NCBI RefSeq assembly: GCF_000024125.1
Contig: NC_013222.1
Coordinates: forward strand, 1,178,001-1,242,000
Source of the DNA: Robiginitalea biformata HTCC2501
GTDB lineage: Bacteria > Bacteroidota > Bacteroidia > Flavobacteriales > Flavobacteriaceae
Direction: 5' to 3'
Length of the DNA stretch: 64,000 nucleotides
The notes beneath the pieces were generated by a model. It saw only the letters and a program-made list of their open reading frames with translations. It had not been told where the DNA came from and did not search any database. Below, piece after piece: positions 34,568 to 41,871 of this stretch. Both the position numbers and the translations under genes were made by a program. The stretch's first letter is position 1; every line of letters starts with the position of its first letter.

Positions 34568-35894
34568 CGGGGCGCCACCCGGCATCGAGCCCGCAGATTT
34601 CCCGCGCCATCGCCTCCAGGTCCATACCCAGTTGATCCCGGCTAAACCGCAGCACGAGTTGGCGTTCCCGCTCCGGCAGCGCTTCAAACCCCAGCTGGGC
34701 CCCGAGGATCATCCCTGCAACGGCGGCAACCGTGTCGTTATCCCTGCCGTAGTTGACAATAAACTGCATGGTTTTCATAAAGTCGCCCTGGCCGAATTCC
34801 AGGCTGGCGATCAGGATCTGCCAGATTTCCCCGGCGTGGAAGGCGTGGGCCTTCTGGTCGCGTTCTAGGTTGGAATAGATAAATTCCTGCTGCCGCCAGC
34901 CCTCCGGGCCCTCCGGATAGCCCGTGGGCACGAGTCTCAGGAGGGAATCCCTGGAAAAGTCTTTCGGCAGGGGCCGCAGCAACCGCGCCCGCTTGACGTA
35001 GTTCCGAGCGGAAAGAGCCAGTGTCAGGGAAATCCGCCCCACGAGCCGGCTGTCCTCAAAGCGATACGGGTCAATGAATACCGCGGTGTTTAGCAGGGAA
35101 TCCGTCTGGCTGGTATTCATCGCCATCCGGGTCATGGCCGCTACCAGGGCCGAGATGTCCCGGGCGTATCCCAGATCGAACAGGGCGTGGTCATAAGCCA
35201 GACGGTAGGCAGCTTCCGGGTTTTCCGCCACCAGGCCCAGGGCCGGGGTATAGAGCATGCCGGCGCAGGTCAGGTCGCCCCCGTAAAACCGGTCGCGGGC
35301 CAGGTTGTAGGAATCCGGTCCCGCCTGGTAGGCCTGGGCAACGCGGGCCCATTCCCGGATCCAGTCCACGCGTTCCAGGGTGCTGTCGATGGCATCCGTG
35401 GACTCCAGCAGGGATTCATCCCCCAGATCCGATACCGCGGCTTCGTAATAATCCGTGAGCATGCGGGCAAATGCCCGGGGGGCCAGTTCGTTGCGGTTTT
35501 CCCCGATGTAGCCTGCCATCAGGGCTTTCCACCGGGTGTCGTCCGTGGTGGCCCCTGCCTGGAGGTTGTGGTCCCAGGTCCCTTCGGGCGACTGGGGGCG
35601 GATGGCCGGGGTAATCCCCTGTACATAGCCATAGGTCTTTCGGATATCCTCCCGGTGCCACATCTCGGTGGAGGCCCCCATGGCATCGCCAATGGCCGAC
35701 CCCGCCAGGGCGCCGAGCACCTTGTCGTAATATCCCAGGGAATCCGGCAGGCCTATCGTACTCCCATAGGAAGATTTGATTGGGGACGGGATATCCGTCT
35801 CGCGGGAAGGCTCCGTTTTGCAGGCGGCCAGTGCCAGCAGGGCCGTGAGCGTGTATAAGGCCAACCGGGGAGTAGTGCAGGTTTTAGTTTCCAT
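34539..35894 (-). CDS. ADP-ribosylglycohydrolase-fold lipoprotein
   Basis: A 451-residue protein with a signal peptide and lipobox LALAAC (Cys25). After it comes an ADP-ribosylglycohydrolase domain: GALAGSAIGDAMGAS at 61-75, the metal-binding TDDT at 117-120 and, near the C-terminus, GRDNDTVAAVAGMILGA, where DNDT supplies the second set of Mg ligands. The ligand motifs look intact, so it should be an active hydrolase, yet it is exported, whereas most family members are cytosolic. The kinase-like gene upstream overlaps it by 11 bases. Substrate unknown; exported members may act on other ribosyl or glycosyl compounds. Confidence 0.82.
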   Translation of the reverse strand: METKTCTTPRLALYTLTALLALAACKTEPSRETDIPSPIKSSYGSTIGLPDSLGYYDKVLGALAGSAIGDAMGASTEMWHREDIRKTYGYVQGITPAIRPQSPEGTWDHNLQAGATTDDTRWKALMAGYIGENRNELAPRAFARMLTDYYEAAVSDLGDESLLESTDAIDSTLERVDWIREWARVAQAYQAGPDSYNLARDRFYGGDLTCAGMLYTPALGLVAENPEAAYRLAYDHALFDLGYARDISALVAAMTRMAMNTSQTDSLLNTAVFIDPYRFEDSRLVGRISLTLALSARNYVKRARLLRPLPKDFSRDSLLRLVPTGYPEGPEGWRQQEFIYSNLERDQKAHAFHAGEIWQILIASLEFGQGDFMKTMQFIVNYGRDNDTVAAVAGMILGAQLGFEALPERERQLVLRFSRDQLGMDLEAMAREICGLDAGWRPATPKPGPSG

Positions 35895-36861
35895 AGAGTA
35901 CGAGTTTGCGGGCCGTCTCCAGAAGGTTGCGTTTTTCGTCCAGGGAACGTTCCAGGGGAAGCTGGGCCAGGCCGATCAGCCTGCGCAGGATTTCCGTGCC
36001 GGCTACCCGCCCCGTGAGCTGGGGGTCAGCGGGGTTCGGATACAAGTCCAGCACCCGGCGCCATGCGTCCGGATCATTGGTGGCCATCACCAGATGGGCT
36101 GCCATCACTCCCAGGTCGAATTCGGGGAAGCCCGCAAAGCTGAATTCCGGGTCGATGATGTACGCCTTGCCATCAGCCTGCAGCCAACTGCCGGGGTAGT
36201 AGTCGCCGTGGAGCAGCGTGTCGCCCTCGCTGAGGTAGCGCTCGCCGAGTTCAGTAATGTTGCGAATCAGCGCCTGGTCGTTTAGGTAAGGGGCCGCCAG
36301 GGCGGCGAGGCCGGGCTGAACGTCGTCCAGGGAAAAGCCGTTATCCTCCCGGAAGGGCAGGACAAAGATATGCTGGTGGTTGAGTTGGCGGAGTTCCAGG
36401 TTGTCCGGGTAGTCCGCAGGGAGCGTACAGGCGTGGATCCGGGCCAGGGCTCCGGCCAGGGCCTGCAACGTTTCCGCGTCGGGTTGCCGGGTCCGGTAGA
36501 GGAAGGTCATGTCTTCCGCCTTGCCCAGGTCTTCCATCAACAGGAGGTGGGACGGCTCGTGAAAGCCGTATATGGCCGGCAGGTGGTCTTGGATGCCCGC
36601 CCCCTGCACTTCCCGGTAAAAGCGGTATTCCGTCCGGATCCGCCCTAAGGGGGCCGGGATGTCCGGGTATTTTTGCACATACGGACGGGACTGCTTTAAT
36701 ATCAGGGACCGGCCGGTGGTGGCAAGCCGCAGGACCACGTTCATATTGCCTTCCCCGGCCCGGGAAACTTCACGGACCGACTCCCCGTCTTCCAGCCAGC
36801 CCAGGCCGGACAGGAAGGCGGAGATCTCCTGGGGTTCGGAGTGGATATCGAATGCTTTCAA
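35884..36861 (-). CDS. Aminoglycoside-phosphotransferase-fold kinase (methylthioribose-kinase-like)
   Basis: A 325-residue protein-kinase-like small-molecule kinase. It has a Lys in SLILKQSRPYV, the catalytic loop LLHGDYYPGSW and the metal-binding Asp in IIDPEFSFAGFPEFD. These resemble MtnK (5-methylthioribose kinase) more than antibiotic phosphotransferases. The first codon is TTG at 36861; no ATG is available near the conserved N-terminus. It is translationally coupled to the exported ADP-ribosylglycohydrolase-like gene, which could yield a ribose-containing product for this kinase, though this is inference. Confidence 0.75.
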   Translation of the reverse strand: MKAFDIHSEPQEISAFLSGLGWLEDGESVREVSRAGEGNMNVVLRLATTGRSLILKQSRPYVQKYPDIPAPLGRIRTEYRFYREVQGAGIQDHLPAIYGFHEPSHLLLMEDLGKAEDMTFLYRTRQPDAETLQALAGALARIHACTLPADYPDNLELRQLNHQHIFVLPFREDNGFSLDDVQPGLAALAAPYLNDQALIRNITELGERYLSEGDTLLHGDYYPGSWLQADGKAYIIDPEFSFAGFPEFDLGVMAAHLVMATNDPDAWRRVLDLYPNPADPQLTGRVAGTEILRRLIGLAQLPLERSLDEKRNLLETARKLVLYGN

Positions 36862-36924
36862 GGGTGTTGAATTTCCCCGAAAGATAGGAAGAATCCGGCT
36901 CCTTCCGGCAGGTGTTTCTGCAGG

Positions 36925-37095
36925 TTAGTCAAAGGCGAATCCGGTGGCCAGCCTGAAGATAAAGGCGTAAAGCACTACAAAGAACATCGCCAGGCTGAAC
37001 CAGGCAAACAGCTTCAGGTAGTTGCGTACGATATAGTTTCCCAGGTTGCGGAAGGCTTCCTGGTAGATTTCGCGGATAAGAGATACAGTTTCCAT
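36925..37095 (-). CDS. 56-residue membrane protein, paralogue of the one at 31973 (DUF6747-like)
   Basis: The frame runs from ATG at 37095 to TAA at 36925. It keeps the same order as its paralogue: amphipathic REIYQEAFRNLGN, then VRNYLKLFAWF, a helix (LAMFFVVLYAFIF) and the end TGFAFD. Identical length and 41/56 identity to the copy 5 kb away show a duplication. The copies are on the same strand and each stands alone, with about 60 bases to the kinase-like gene here. Function unknown. Confidence 0.75.
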   Translation of the reverse strand: METVSLIREIYQEAFRNLGNYIVRNYLKLFAWFSLAMFFVVLYAFIFRLATGFAFD

Positions 37096-37184
37096 AACGA
37101 TAGTATTTGAGGGTTTTGATTAGGAAACAATCCAGAGCCGGGCCAAACCTGCCGGGAGGGCGGAATTTTCGATGAAGTGTAGGG

Positions 37185-37203
37185 GAAATGGGGTGAGAGG
37201 GGG
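37185..37203. repeat. 19-bp direct repeat, left copy
   Basis: gaaatggggtgagaggggg occurs here and, without a mismatch, at 40404-40422. The gaagtg just upstream is also shared. The two copies bracket the surface lipoprotein gene. Confidence 0.9.
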
Positions 37204-37310
37204 GTTTTGGGTGATAAGATGTATTTATATTCGGAAGAATTCAACTTTAATTCAATTTGCATCAAATGGCATTTATCAAAAAGGAAGAAATAAAAGAAAA
37301 TAGCTAAATG

Positions 37311-40190
37311 TTAATATCCGGGGTCAGCATTTATATCACCACAATTTACCAGATTTGGTTTTGCTTGATTCCATGATGGGGTATTTGCACTAAATCCAGT
37401 ACAATTAGTGACCTCCATAACATCCCAACTACTTAAATCTTGATTAAATACTACCGCATTGGCAAACATAGATTGCATGTCTTTGACTTTTGAAACATTC
37501 CAACTTGATATATTTTGATCAAAGTTTGAGACATTTTGCCCTGTTGAAATATTATCAAAACCTTGAAACATACCAGCCATACTTGTCACTTGAGAAACAT
37601 CCCAGTTTGAAATATTCTGGTTGAAAGTACTTGCATAAAACATTCCAGACATATCGGTTACTTTACTAACATTCCATGATGAAATGTCTTGATTAAAATC
37701 ACTTGCTGAGAACATATTGGACATATCCGTGACGTTGCTTACGTCCCAATTAGAAATGTCCTGATTAAATGGGTTTCGAACCCAGTCGCTACCTCCTATA
37801 CCACCTGTGTTTCGACTCCCACCAGAAAACATTCCAGACATGTTCGAAACATTGCTGACATCCAGATAAGAAATATTTTGATTGAAATTAGATGCGTGGA
37901 ACATGTAGGATAAATCAGTTATATTACTTAAATCCCATTGATCAAAGTTTGGAATATTTGAAATTGTTGTGCCATCAAACATATGGGCTAAGCTGCTAAT
38001 ATTGTTTAAGTTGGGTACATCACTAGCCGTTAAGGAAACACGGGGAAAATTGAGGGCTCGCTCCAAGTTTTCCCATTCAATATCTCCCCACTGCTTTATG
38101 ATATATCCCCCACGATGGGTCAACCCATAAGAAGAAGGTGCGTGGTAATAAAGTCTAGGAAAATCCCCAGTAATTTTTACGTCACGATATTCACCAGGCT
38201 CATAAGAATGGCTAATATCCCCTGTTACATTTGTATCTACATGTCCGTCACCCCAATCGACTTTATAATTATAGCTATAATTGGGATCGGTTGGTATTGT
38301 AAAAGTATAACCATCTTCATCAGGGCAACAACCCCATACGCCCTCAGGGTCATAATACTGAGGGGAAATTATAAACGGCCTTTGATCCGACCCAACCTCT
38401 TCTAAAGTTTTTGTAGAATATTCCGGTGAGAATTCTGTGTTTCCATACTGATCTTCGACATAGATTTGCCAGTAATAGGTGGTGTTAGGATTTAATGGAA
38501 ATGGGTTGTTTCCTCCGACGGTTTGAATATGCCGGGTGAGGAAGCTGTTTTCAATATTGGTTGATCCTACATAGACCCCGGAGGCTGTCCCAAACCGGAT
38601 GTATCCTTTGCTTCCTTCATTGAGTCTCCAGTCAACAGTGAAGGATGTTTCGGTAATATTGGTTACCTCGATGGAGGTGATACTGGGCGGGTCATTATCA
38701 TTTTGGCTAGCCGAGCAGCCATATGCATCAATTGTTGATCCGGGGGCGGTATCTGGACATTGGTCCTGGCTGTTGGGGACGCCATCACCATCATCGTCGA
38801 TCTGACTTTCTGAGCACCCCTCGGAATTTACTGTTTCCCCAGTTGGTGTTCCGGGGCATTGATCCAGGTCATTGCTAACGCCATCATTGTCTGAGTCCTT
38901 TTGACTCTCCGAACAGCCGTTGGCATCCACGGACTCTCCGGCGGGTGTGCCGGAACAATTATCCCGATCATCGGTTACGCCATCGGCATCAGAGTCTTTT
39001 TGGCTGTCCGAACATCCATTGGCATCAACTGATTCTCCGTTAGGGGTATTCGGGCAATCATCGTTATTGTCGTTAACCCCATCATTATCACTATCTTTCT
39101 GGGAGTCGGCGCATCCATTGGCGTCCACTGTAGCTCCGTTGGGGGTATTGGGGCATAGGTCATCCTGATCCTGAACTCCATCACCGTCGGAATCTTTCTG
39201 ACTATCGGAACAGCCATTCTCGTCTACACTTTCCCCTTCCGGTGTTCCCGGGCACTGATCCAGGTCATTGGTAATCCCGTCACCATCTCCATCGGTTTCA
39301 GATTCTGAGCAACCAAACTCGTCGACTTCTTCACCTGCAGGTGTATCGGCACATTGATCCTGATCATCGGTAACTCCGTCTCCGTCGGTATCTTTTTGAC
39401 TGGAAGCACACCCATTTTCATCCACATTGGCTCCTGCCGGTGTATCGGAGCATTGATCAAGCTCGTCAATTACCCCATCCGCATCAGAATCGAGCTGGGA
39501 TGAAGAACACCCAGTTTCATCAACGGTTTCACCATCAGGGGTACCCGGACATTGGTCCAGGCTATTCACCACTCCATCTCCATCAGCATCTTTCTGGCTC
39601 TCAGAACAGCCATTGCCGTCCACTGTTTCACCTTCCGGTGTATCGGGGCATTGGTCTAGGCTATTAACAATTCCGTCCCCGTCGTCATCTTTCTGGGACT
39701 CAGAACAACCATTCTCATCAGCATTTTCGCTCTCGGGAGTGTCCGGACAAAGATCATCGGCATCACTAACACCATCACCATCGGAATCGACTTGGGATGA
39801 GGAACATCCTTTATCATCTACCTGTTCACCTTGTGGGGTATTAGGGCATTCGTCCCGGTCATTGGGGACACCGTCACCGTCCAGGTCGATTAGAACAAAT
39901 TCTGCAATGAGGTCCACATCAGCTGTAATCCTGAAATTAAGTGGGTTGGAGTTGCCGGTTATATCACCGCTCCATTTGCTGAAACTATACCCTTCGGCAG
40001 GGATTGCCGAGATTGAGAGCTGTTCGTCCTCATCGAAAGTCCCGCCGGATGGATTGACCGAGCCAGCACCCTTGGGGGTAATGCTAATGGAGAGTGAATA
40101 TTTTACAGGATCTTCTTCTTTGGTGCAGCCCAGGTATAAACCAGAAGCTATCACCAAAAGAAAAATGGGCAGGCGTATTTGCTTTCTCAT
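37311..40190 (-). CDS. Surface-exposed modular lipoprotein with thrombospondin type 3 and BspA/DUF285 repeats
   Basis: A 959-residue modular protein. Signal peptide and lipobox end at Cys22; the residues after it (TKEED) fit the Bacteroidota surface-export signal C-x-K-(D/E)2. Modules follow in order: a beta-rich domain (31-100, with WSGDITGNSNPL); 12 thrombospondin type 3 repeats of 33 residues (about 102-497; DxDxDG calcium-binding loops and one conserved C..C pair each); a fibronectin type III domain (about 500-605); a PKD-like stretch (WGDGHVDTN); and about seven 24-residue DUF285/BspA repeats (FNQDISSWNVSKVTDMSGMF type). No T9SS sorting domain ends it. The coding sequence is clearly more AT-rich than its neighbours, suggesting transfer. 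Confidence 0.9.
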   Translation of the reverse strand: MRKQIRLPIFLLVIASGLYLGCTKEEDPVKYSLSISITPKGAGSVNPSGGTFDEDEQLSISAIPAEGYSFSKWSGDITGNSNPLNFRITADVDLIAEFVLIDLDGDGVPNDRDECPNTPQGEQVDDKGCSSSQVDSDGDGVSDADDLCPDTPESENADENGCSESQKDDDGDGIVNSLDQCPDTPEGETVDGNGCSESQKDADGDGVVNSLDQCPGTPDGETVDETGCSSSQLDSDADGVIDELDQCSDTPAGANVDENGCASSQKDTDGDGVTDDQDQCADTPAGEEVDEFGCSESETDGDGDGITNDLDQCPGTPEGESVDENGCSDSQKDSDGDGVQDQDDLCPNTPNGATVDANGCADSQKDSDNDGVNDNNDDCPNTPNGESVDANGCSDSQKDSDADGVTDDRDNCSGTPAGESVDANGCSESQKDSDNDGVSNDLDQCPGTPTGETVNSEGCSESQIDDDGDGVPNSQDQCPDTAPGSTIDAYGCSASQNDNDPPSITSIEVTNITETSFTVDWRLNEGSKGYIRFGTASGVYVGSTNIENSFLTRHIQTVGGNNPFPLNPNTTYYWQIYVEDQYGNTEFSPEYSTKTLEEVGSDQRPFIISPQYYDPEGVWGCCPDEDGYTFTIPTDPNYSYNYKVDWGDGHVDTNVTGDISHSYEPGEYRDVKITGDFPRLYYHAPSSYGLTHRGGYIIKQWGDIEWENLERALNFPRVSLTASDVPNLNNISSLAHMFDGTTISNIPNFDQWDLSNITDLSYMFHASNFNQNISYLDVSNVSNMSGMFSGGSRNTGGIGGSDWVRNPFNQDISNWDVSNVTDMSNMFSASDFNQDISSWNVSKVTDMSGMFYASTFNQNISNWDVSQVTSMAGMFQGFDNISTGQNVSNFDQNISSWNVSKVKDMQSMFANAVVFNQDLSSWDVMEVTNCTGFSANTPSWNQAKPNLVNCGDINADPGY
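38697..39887 (-). repeat. 99-bp coding tandem repeat array (12 thrombospondin type 3 units)
   Basis: Twelve in-frame units of 33 codons. Each has a calcium-binding acidic loop (D-x-D-x-D-G-V), a cysteine in a D-x-C-P/S-x-T-P motif and a second Cys in N-G-C-S-x-S-Q. Units 8-11 are the most alike, which suggests recent expansion inside the array. Confidence 0.9.
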
Positions 40191-40352
40191 ACAAGTTTGG
40201 TCGAAAGCAGGAGAAATCCAAGCGAGATACCGCGGAAGAATTAGGGGATCGGAAAGATAGAAAACCTCCCAGAGGAAAGAATAAGGGAATCCGTAAACGG
40301 ATCGAAATAATATATGAATGGTATAACTTGAATGAAAACCTCAAAGTACTCC

Positions 40353-40400
40353 GGGAGATACCTCAGTGCGTTCGGTGTTCCTTTGGCCCCCTGCCTGAAG
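40353..40400 (+). repeat. Dispersed ~48-bp repeat, copy A
   Basis: A block starting gggagatacctc and passing through ttcggtgttcct and gcctgaag is repeated in variant form at 40756-40804. Confidence 0.7.
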
Positions 40401-40403
40401 TGC

Positions 40404-40422
40404 GAAATGGGGTGAGAGGGGG
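40404..40422. repeat. 19-bp direct repeat, right copy
   Basis: An exact copy of the 19 bases at 37185-37203, 3.2 kb away, on the far side of the surface lipoprotein gene. Confidence 0.9.
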
Positions 40423-40489
40423 AGGATTTAACGATGACTTAATGATTTTGTGTTTATAACAAGTTAGTTTCAGGGAAAATTATATTGGT

Positions 40490-40723
40490 ATGAAAATCAT
40501 CACTTACACGCTCGGCTTTTTTGTTCTCAGCCTGGCTGCTATATGCGACCCGAACGAATATGAACGATGCGATTGTACCGTTCAATCTTTTGTGGCTGAC
40601 CCTGAAGATCCGGATAATTATCTGCTCGATAGAGAGGTTCGCAAGGAGCGGATTTGCATTGAATCCCGGGATACGGTTTATCTCTCGCCTACCGAAAAGG
40701 AGGTTACTTTTGATTGCAGATAG
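40490..40723 (+). CDS. Small secreted cysteine-containing protein, unknown function
   Basis: A 77-residue protein with an N-terminal signal (YTLGFFVLSLAAI) and a mature part with five cysteines counting Cys19 at the signal junction, the others in RCDCTV, RICIES and FDCR. Disulfide pairing is likely outside the cytoplasm. The sequence AAIC just before DPNEYE is a weak lipobox. No family is recognised. The gene is AT-rich like the neighbouring surface lipoprotein and is followed by a strong terminator, so it stands alone. Confidence 0.55.
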   Translation: MKIITYTLGFFVLSLAAICDPNEYERCDCTVQSFVADPEDPDNYLLDREVRKERICIESRDTVYLSPTEKEVTFDCR

Positions 40724-40755
40724 GGGATTTGGGGTTTCTGGTTGAAGTGGGGGAA

Positions 40756-40804
40756 GGAGATACCTCGCTGTCGCTCGGTGTTCCTGACCGGTCCCCCGCC
40801 TGAA
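40756..40804 (+). repeat. Dispersed ~48-bp repeat, copy B
   Basis: A variant of the block at 40353-40400: it shares ggagatacctc, the tcggtgttcct core and the cccgcctgaa end, with differences between. It runs into the terminator hairpin at 40819. Confidence 0.7.
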
Positions 40805-40818
40805 AATGCCAAAACCCT

Positions 40819-40845
40819 CCGCTGGCGTGCCAGCGGGTGTTTTTT
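40819..40845 (+). terminator. Intrinsic terminator
   Basis: Perfect arms CCGCTGGC (40819-40826) and GCCAGCGG (40829-40836) are followed by gtgttttttg. It ends the transcript of the 77-residue protein. Confidence 0.8.
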
Positions 40846-40892
40846 GATTCCCGATCCCTTATGAAAGCAAGCTTTCAACGGTCTCAGGAAAC

Positions 40893-40921
40893 AAAAAACC
40901 CACTCCTTTCGGAGCGGGTTT
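40893..40921 (-). terminator. Intrinsic terminator downstream of tRNA-Phe
   Basis: Arms 40896-40906 and 40911-40921 pair around TTTC with one wobble. On the minus strand the stem is followed by a T6 run. It lies 13 bases beyond the tRNA 3' end. Confidence 0.8.
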
Positions 40922-40933
40922 TGGCGCTTTAAG

Positions 40934-41006
<73 letters not shown>

Positions 41007-41142
41007 TCATTTGAGCTGGCCTTTTTTTGGGGTCGCGGAGGACCCTGTAAAGGCGGGGGCAAATATAATTTCAAATCCGGGAATAACCAACAAATTCCGA
41101 AAAAAAGCGGGGCGTTTTTTTCGATTTCCCGATCTTTGAAGT

Positions 41143-41871
41143 ATGAATCTGGTCATCGATGCGGGGAATACACAGATCAAGCTGGGCGTCTTCAGCGAGG
41201 GGCGGCTTTTGCATGTGGAAACCACGGTGGAGGATTCTTTTACGGACCGGATCAAATCCCTTTTCAACAGCTACCCGGGCATTGGCCATGCCATCCTGGC
41301 CTCGGTGGGCCACCTGGAGAAGTGTTATACGGATGCGCTCACGGTGTTCTGCCCGGTGCATGTGGTGGGTGCGCGCACGCGGCTTCCCTACCGGAATTCC
41401 TACGCCACCACCCAGACGCTGGGGGCGGACCGCATGGCGCTGGCCACGGCTGCCTTCTACCGCTTCCACAAGGAGAATTGCCTGGTGATCGATGCGGGCA
41501 GCTGCATTACCTACGACTTTGTGAACGATTACGGCGAATTCCTGGGCGGGGCCATTTCCCCGGGCCTGAAGATGCGCTACCGGGCCCTGAACGCCTTTAC
41601 GGCGCGCCTGCCGCTGCTGGAGCCGGAAGAACCCCTGGACCTGGTGGGGAACGCCACGGTGAGCAGCATGCACAGCGGGGTGGTAAACGGCCTGTTGTTC
41701 GAGCTGGACGGGGTGATTGACCAATATAAATCGCGCTATTCAGATTTAACAGTTATTTTAACAGGAGGCGATGCGCAATTTTTGTCTAACCGGTTAAAAA
41801 ATACCATATTTGCCCTTCCTAATTTTCTACTGGAGGGCTTAAACCAGCTGCTGGAATACAACAAAAGTTAG
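41143..41871 (+). CDS. coaX: Type III pantothenate kinase
   Basis: This enzyme catalyses the first step of coenzyme A synthesis, phosphorylating pantothenate. The 242-residue ASKHA-fold protein has LVIDAGNTQIKLG (3-15), a GADRMALATAAF stretch, DAGSCITYDFVN and GGAISPGLKMR, which together distinguish type III from the other pantothenate kinases. The outer-membrane protein gene begins with no gap after its TAG, so it heads the forward transcript to 48.9 kb. Confidence 0.95.
   Translation: MNLVIDAGNTQIKLGVFSEGRLLHVETTVEDSFTDRIKSLFNSYPGIGHAILASVGHLEKCYTDALTVFCPVHVVGARTRLPYRNSYATTQTLGADRMALATAAFYRFHKENCLVIDAGSCITYDFVNDYGEFLGGAISPGLKMRYRALNAFTARLPLLEPEEPLDLVGNATVSSMHSGVVNGLLFELDGVIDQYKSRYSDLTVILTGGDAQFLSNRLKNTIFALPNFLLEGLNQLLEYNKS

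Larger units (their letters stand above)
40191..40489. other. AT-rich intergenic region with repeat sequences
   Basis: About 300 bases between divergent genes. No credible coding frame was seen. It contains the ~48-bp repeat A (40353-40400) and the right 19-bp direct repeat (40404-40422). The promoters of the surface lipoprotein and of the 77-residue protein should lie here, but no full TTG / TAnnTTTG pair is evident. Confidence 0.6.

Noticed and set aside
37311-37400. A type IX secretion sorting domain at the C-terminus of the surface lipoprotein
   Set aside because: The last residues (NLVNCGDINADPGY) lack the conserved beta-strand and KLIVx pattern of T9SS type A domains.
38697-39887. Regular ~99-bp repeats that could be read as a CRISPR or satellite array
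   Set aside because: The period is an exact multiple of three, the frame stays open and each unit is a thrombospondin type 3 repeat with calcium ligands.
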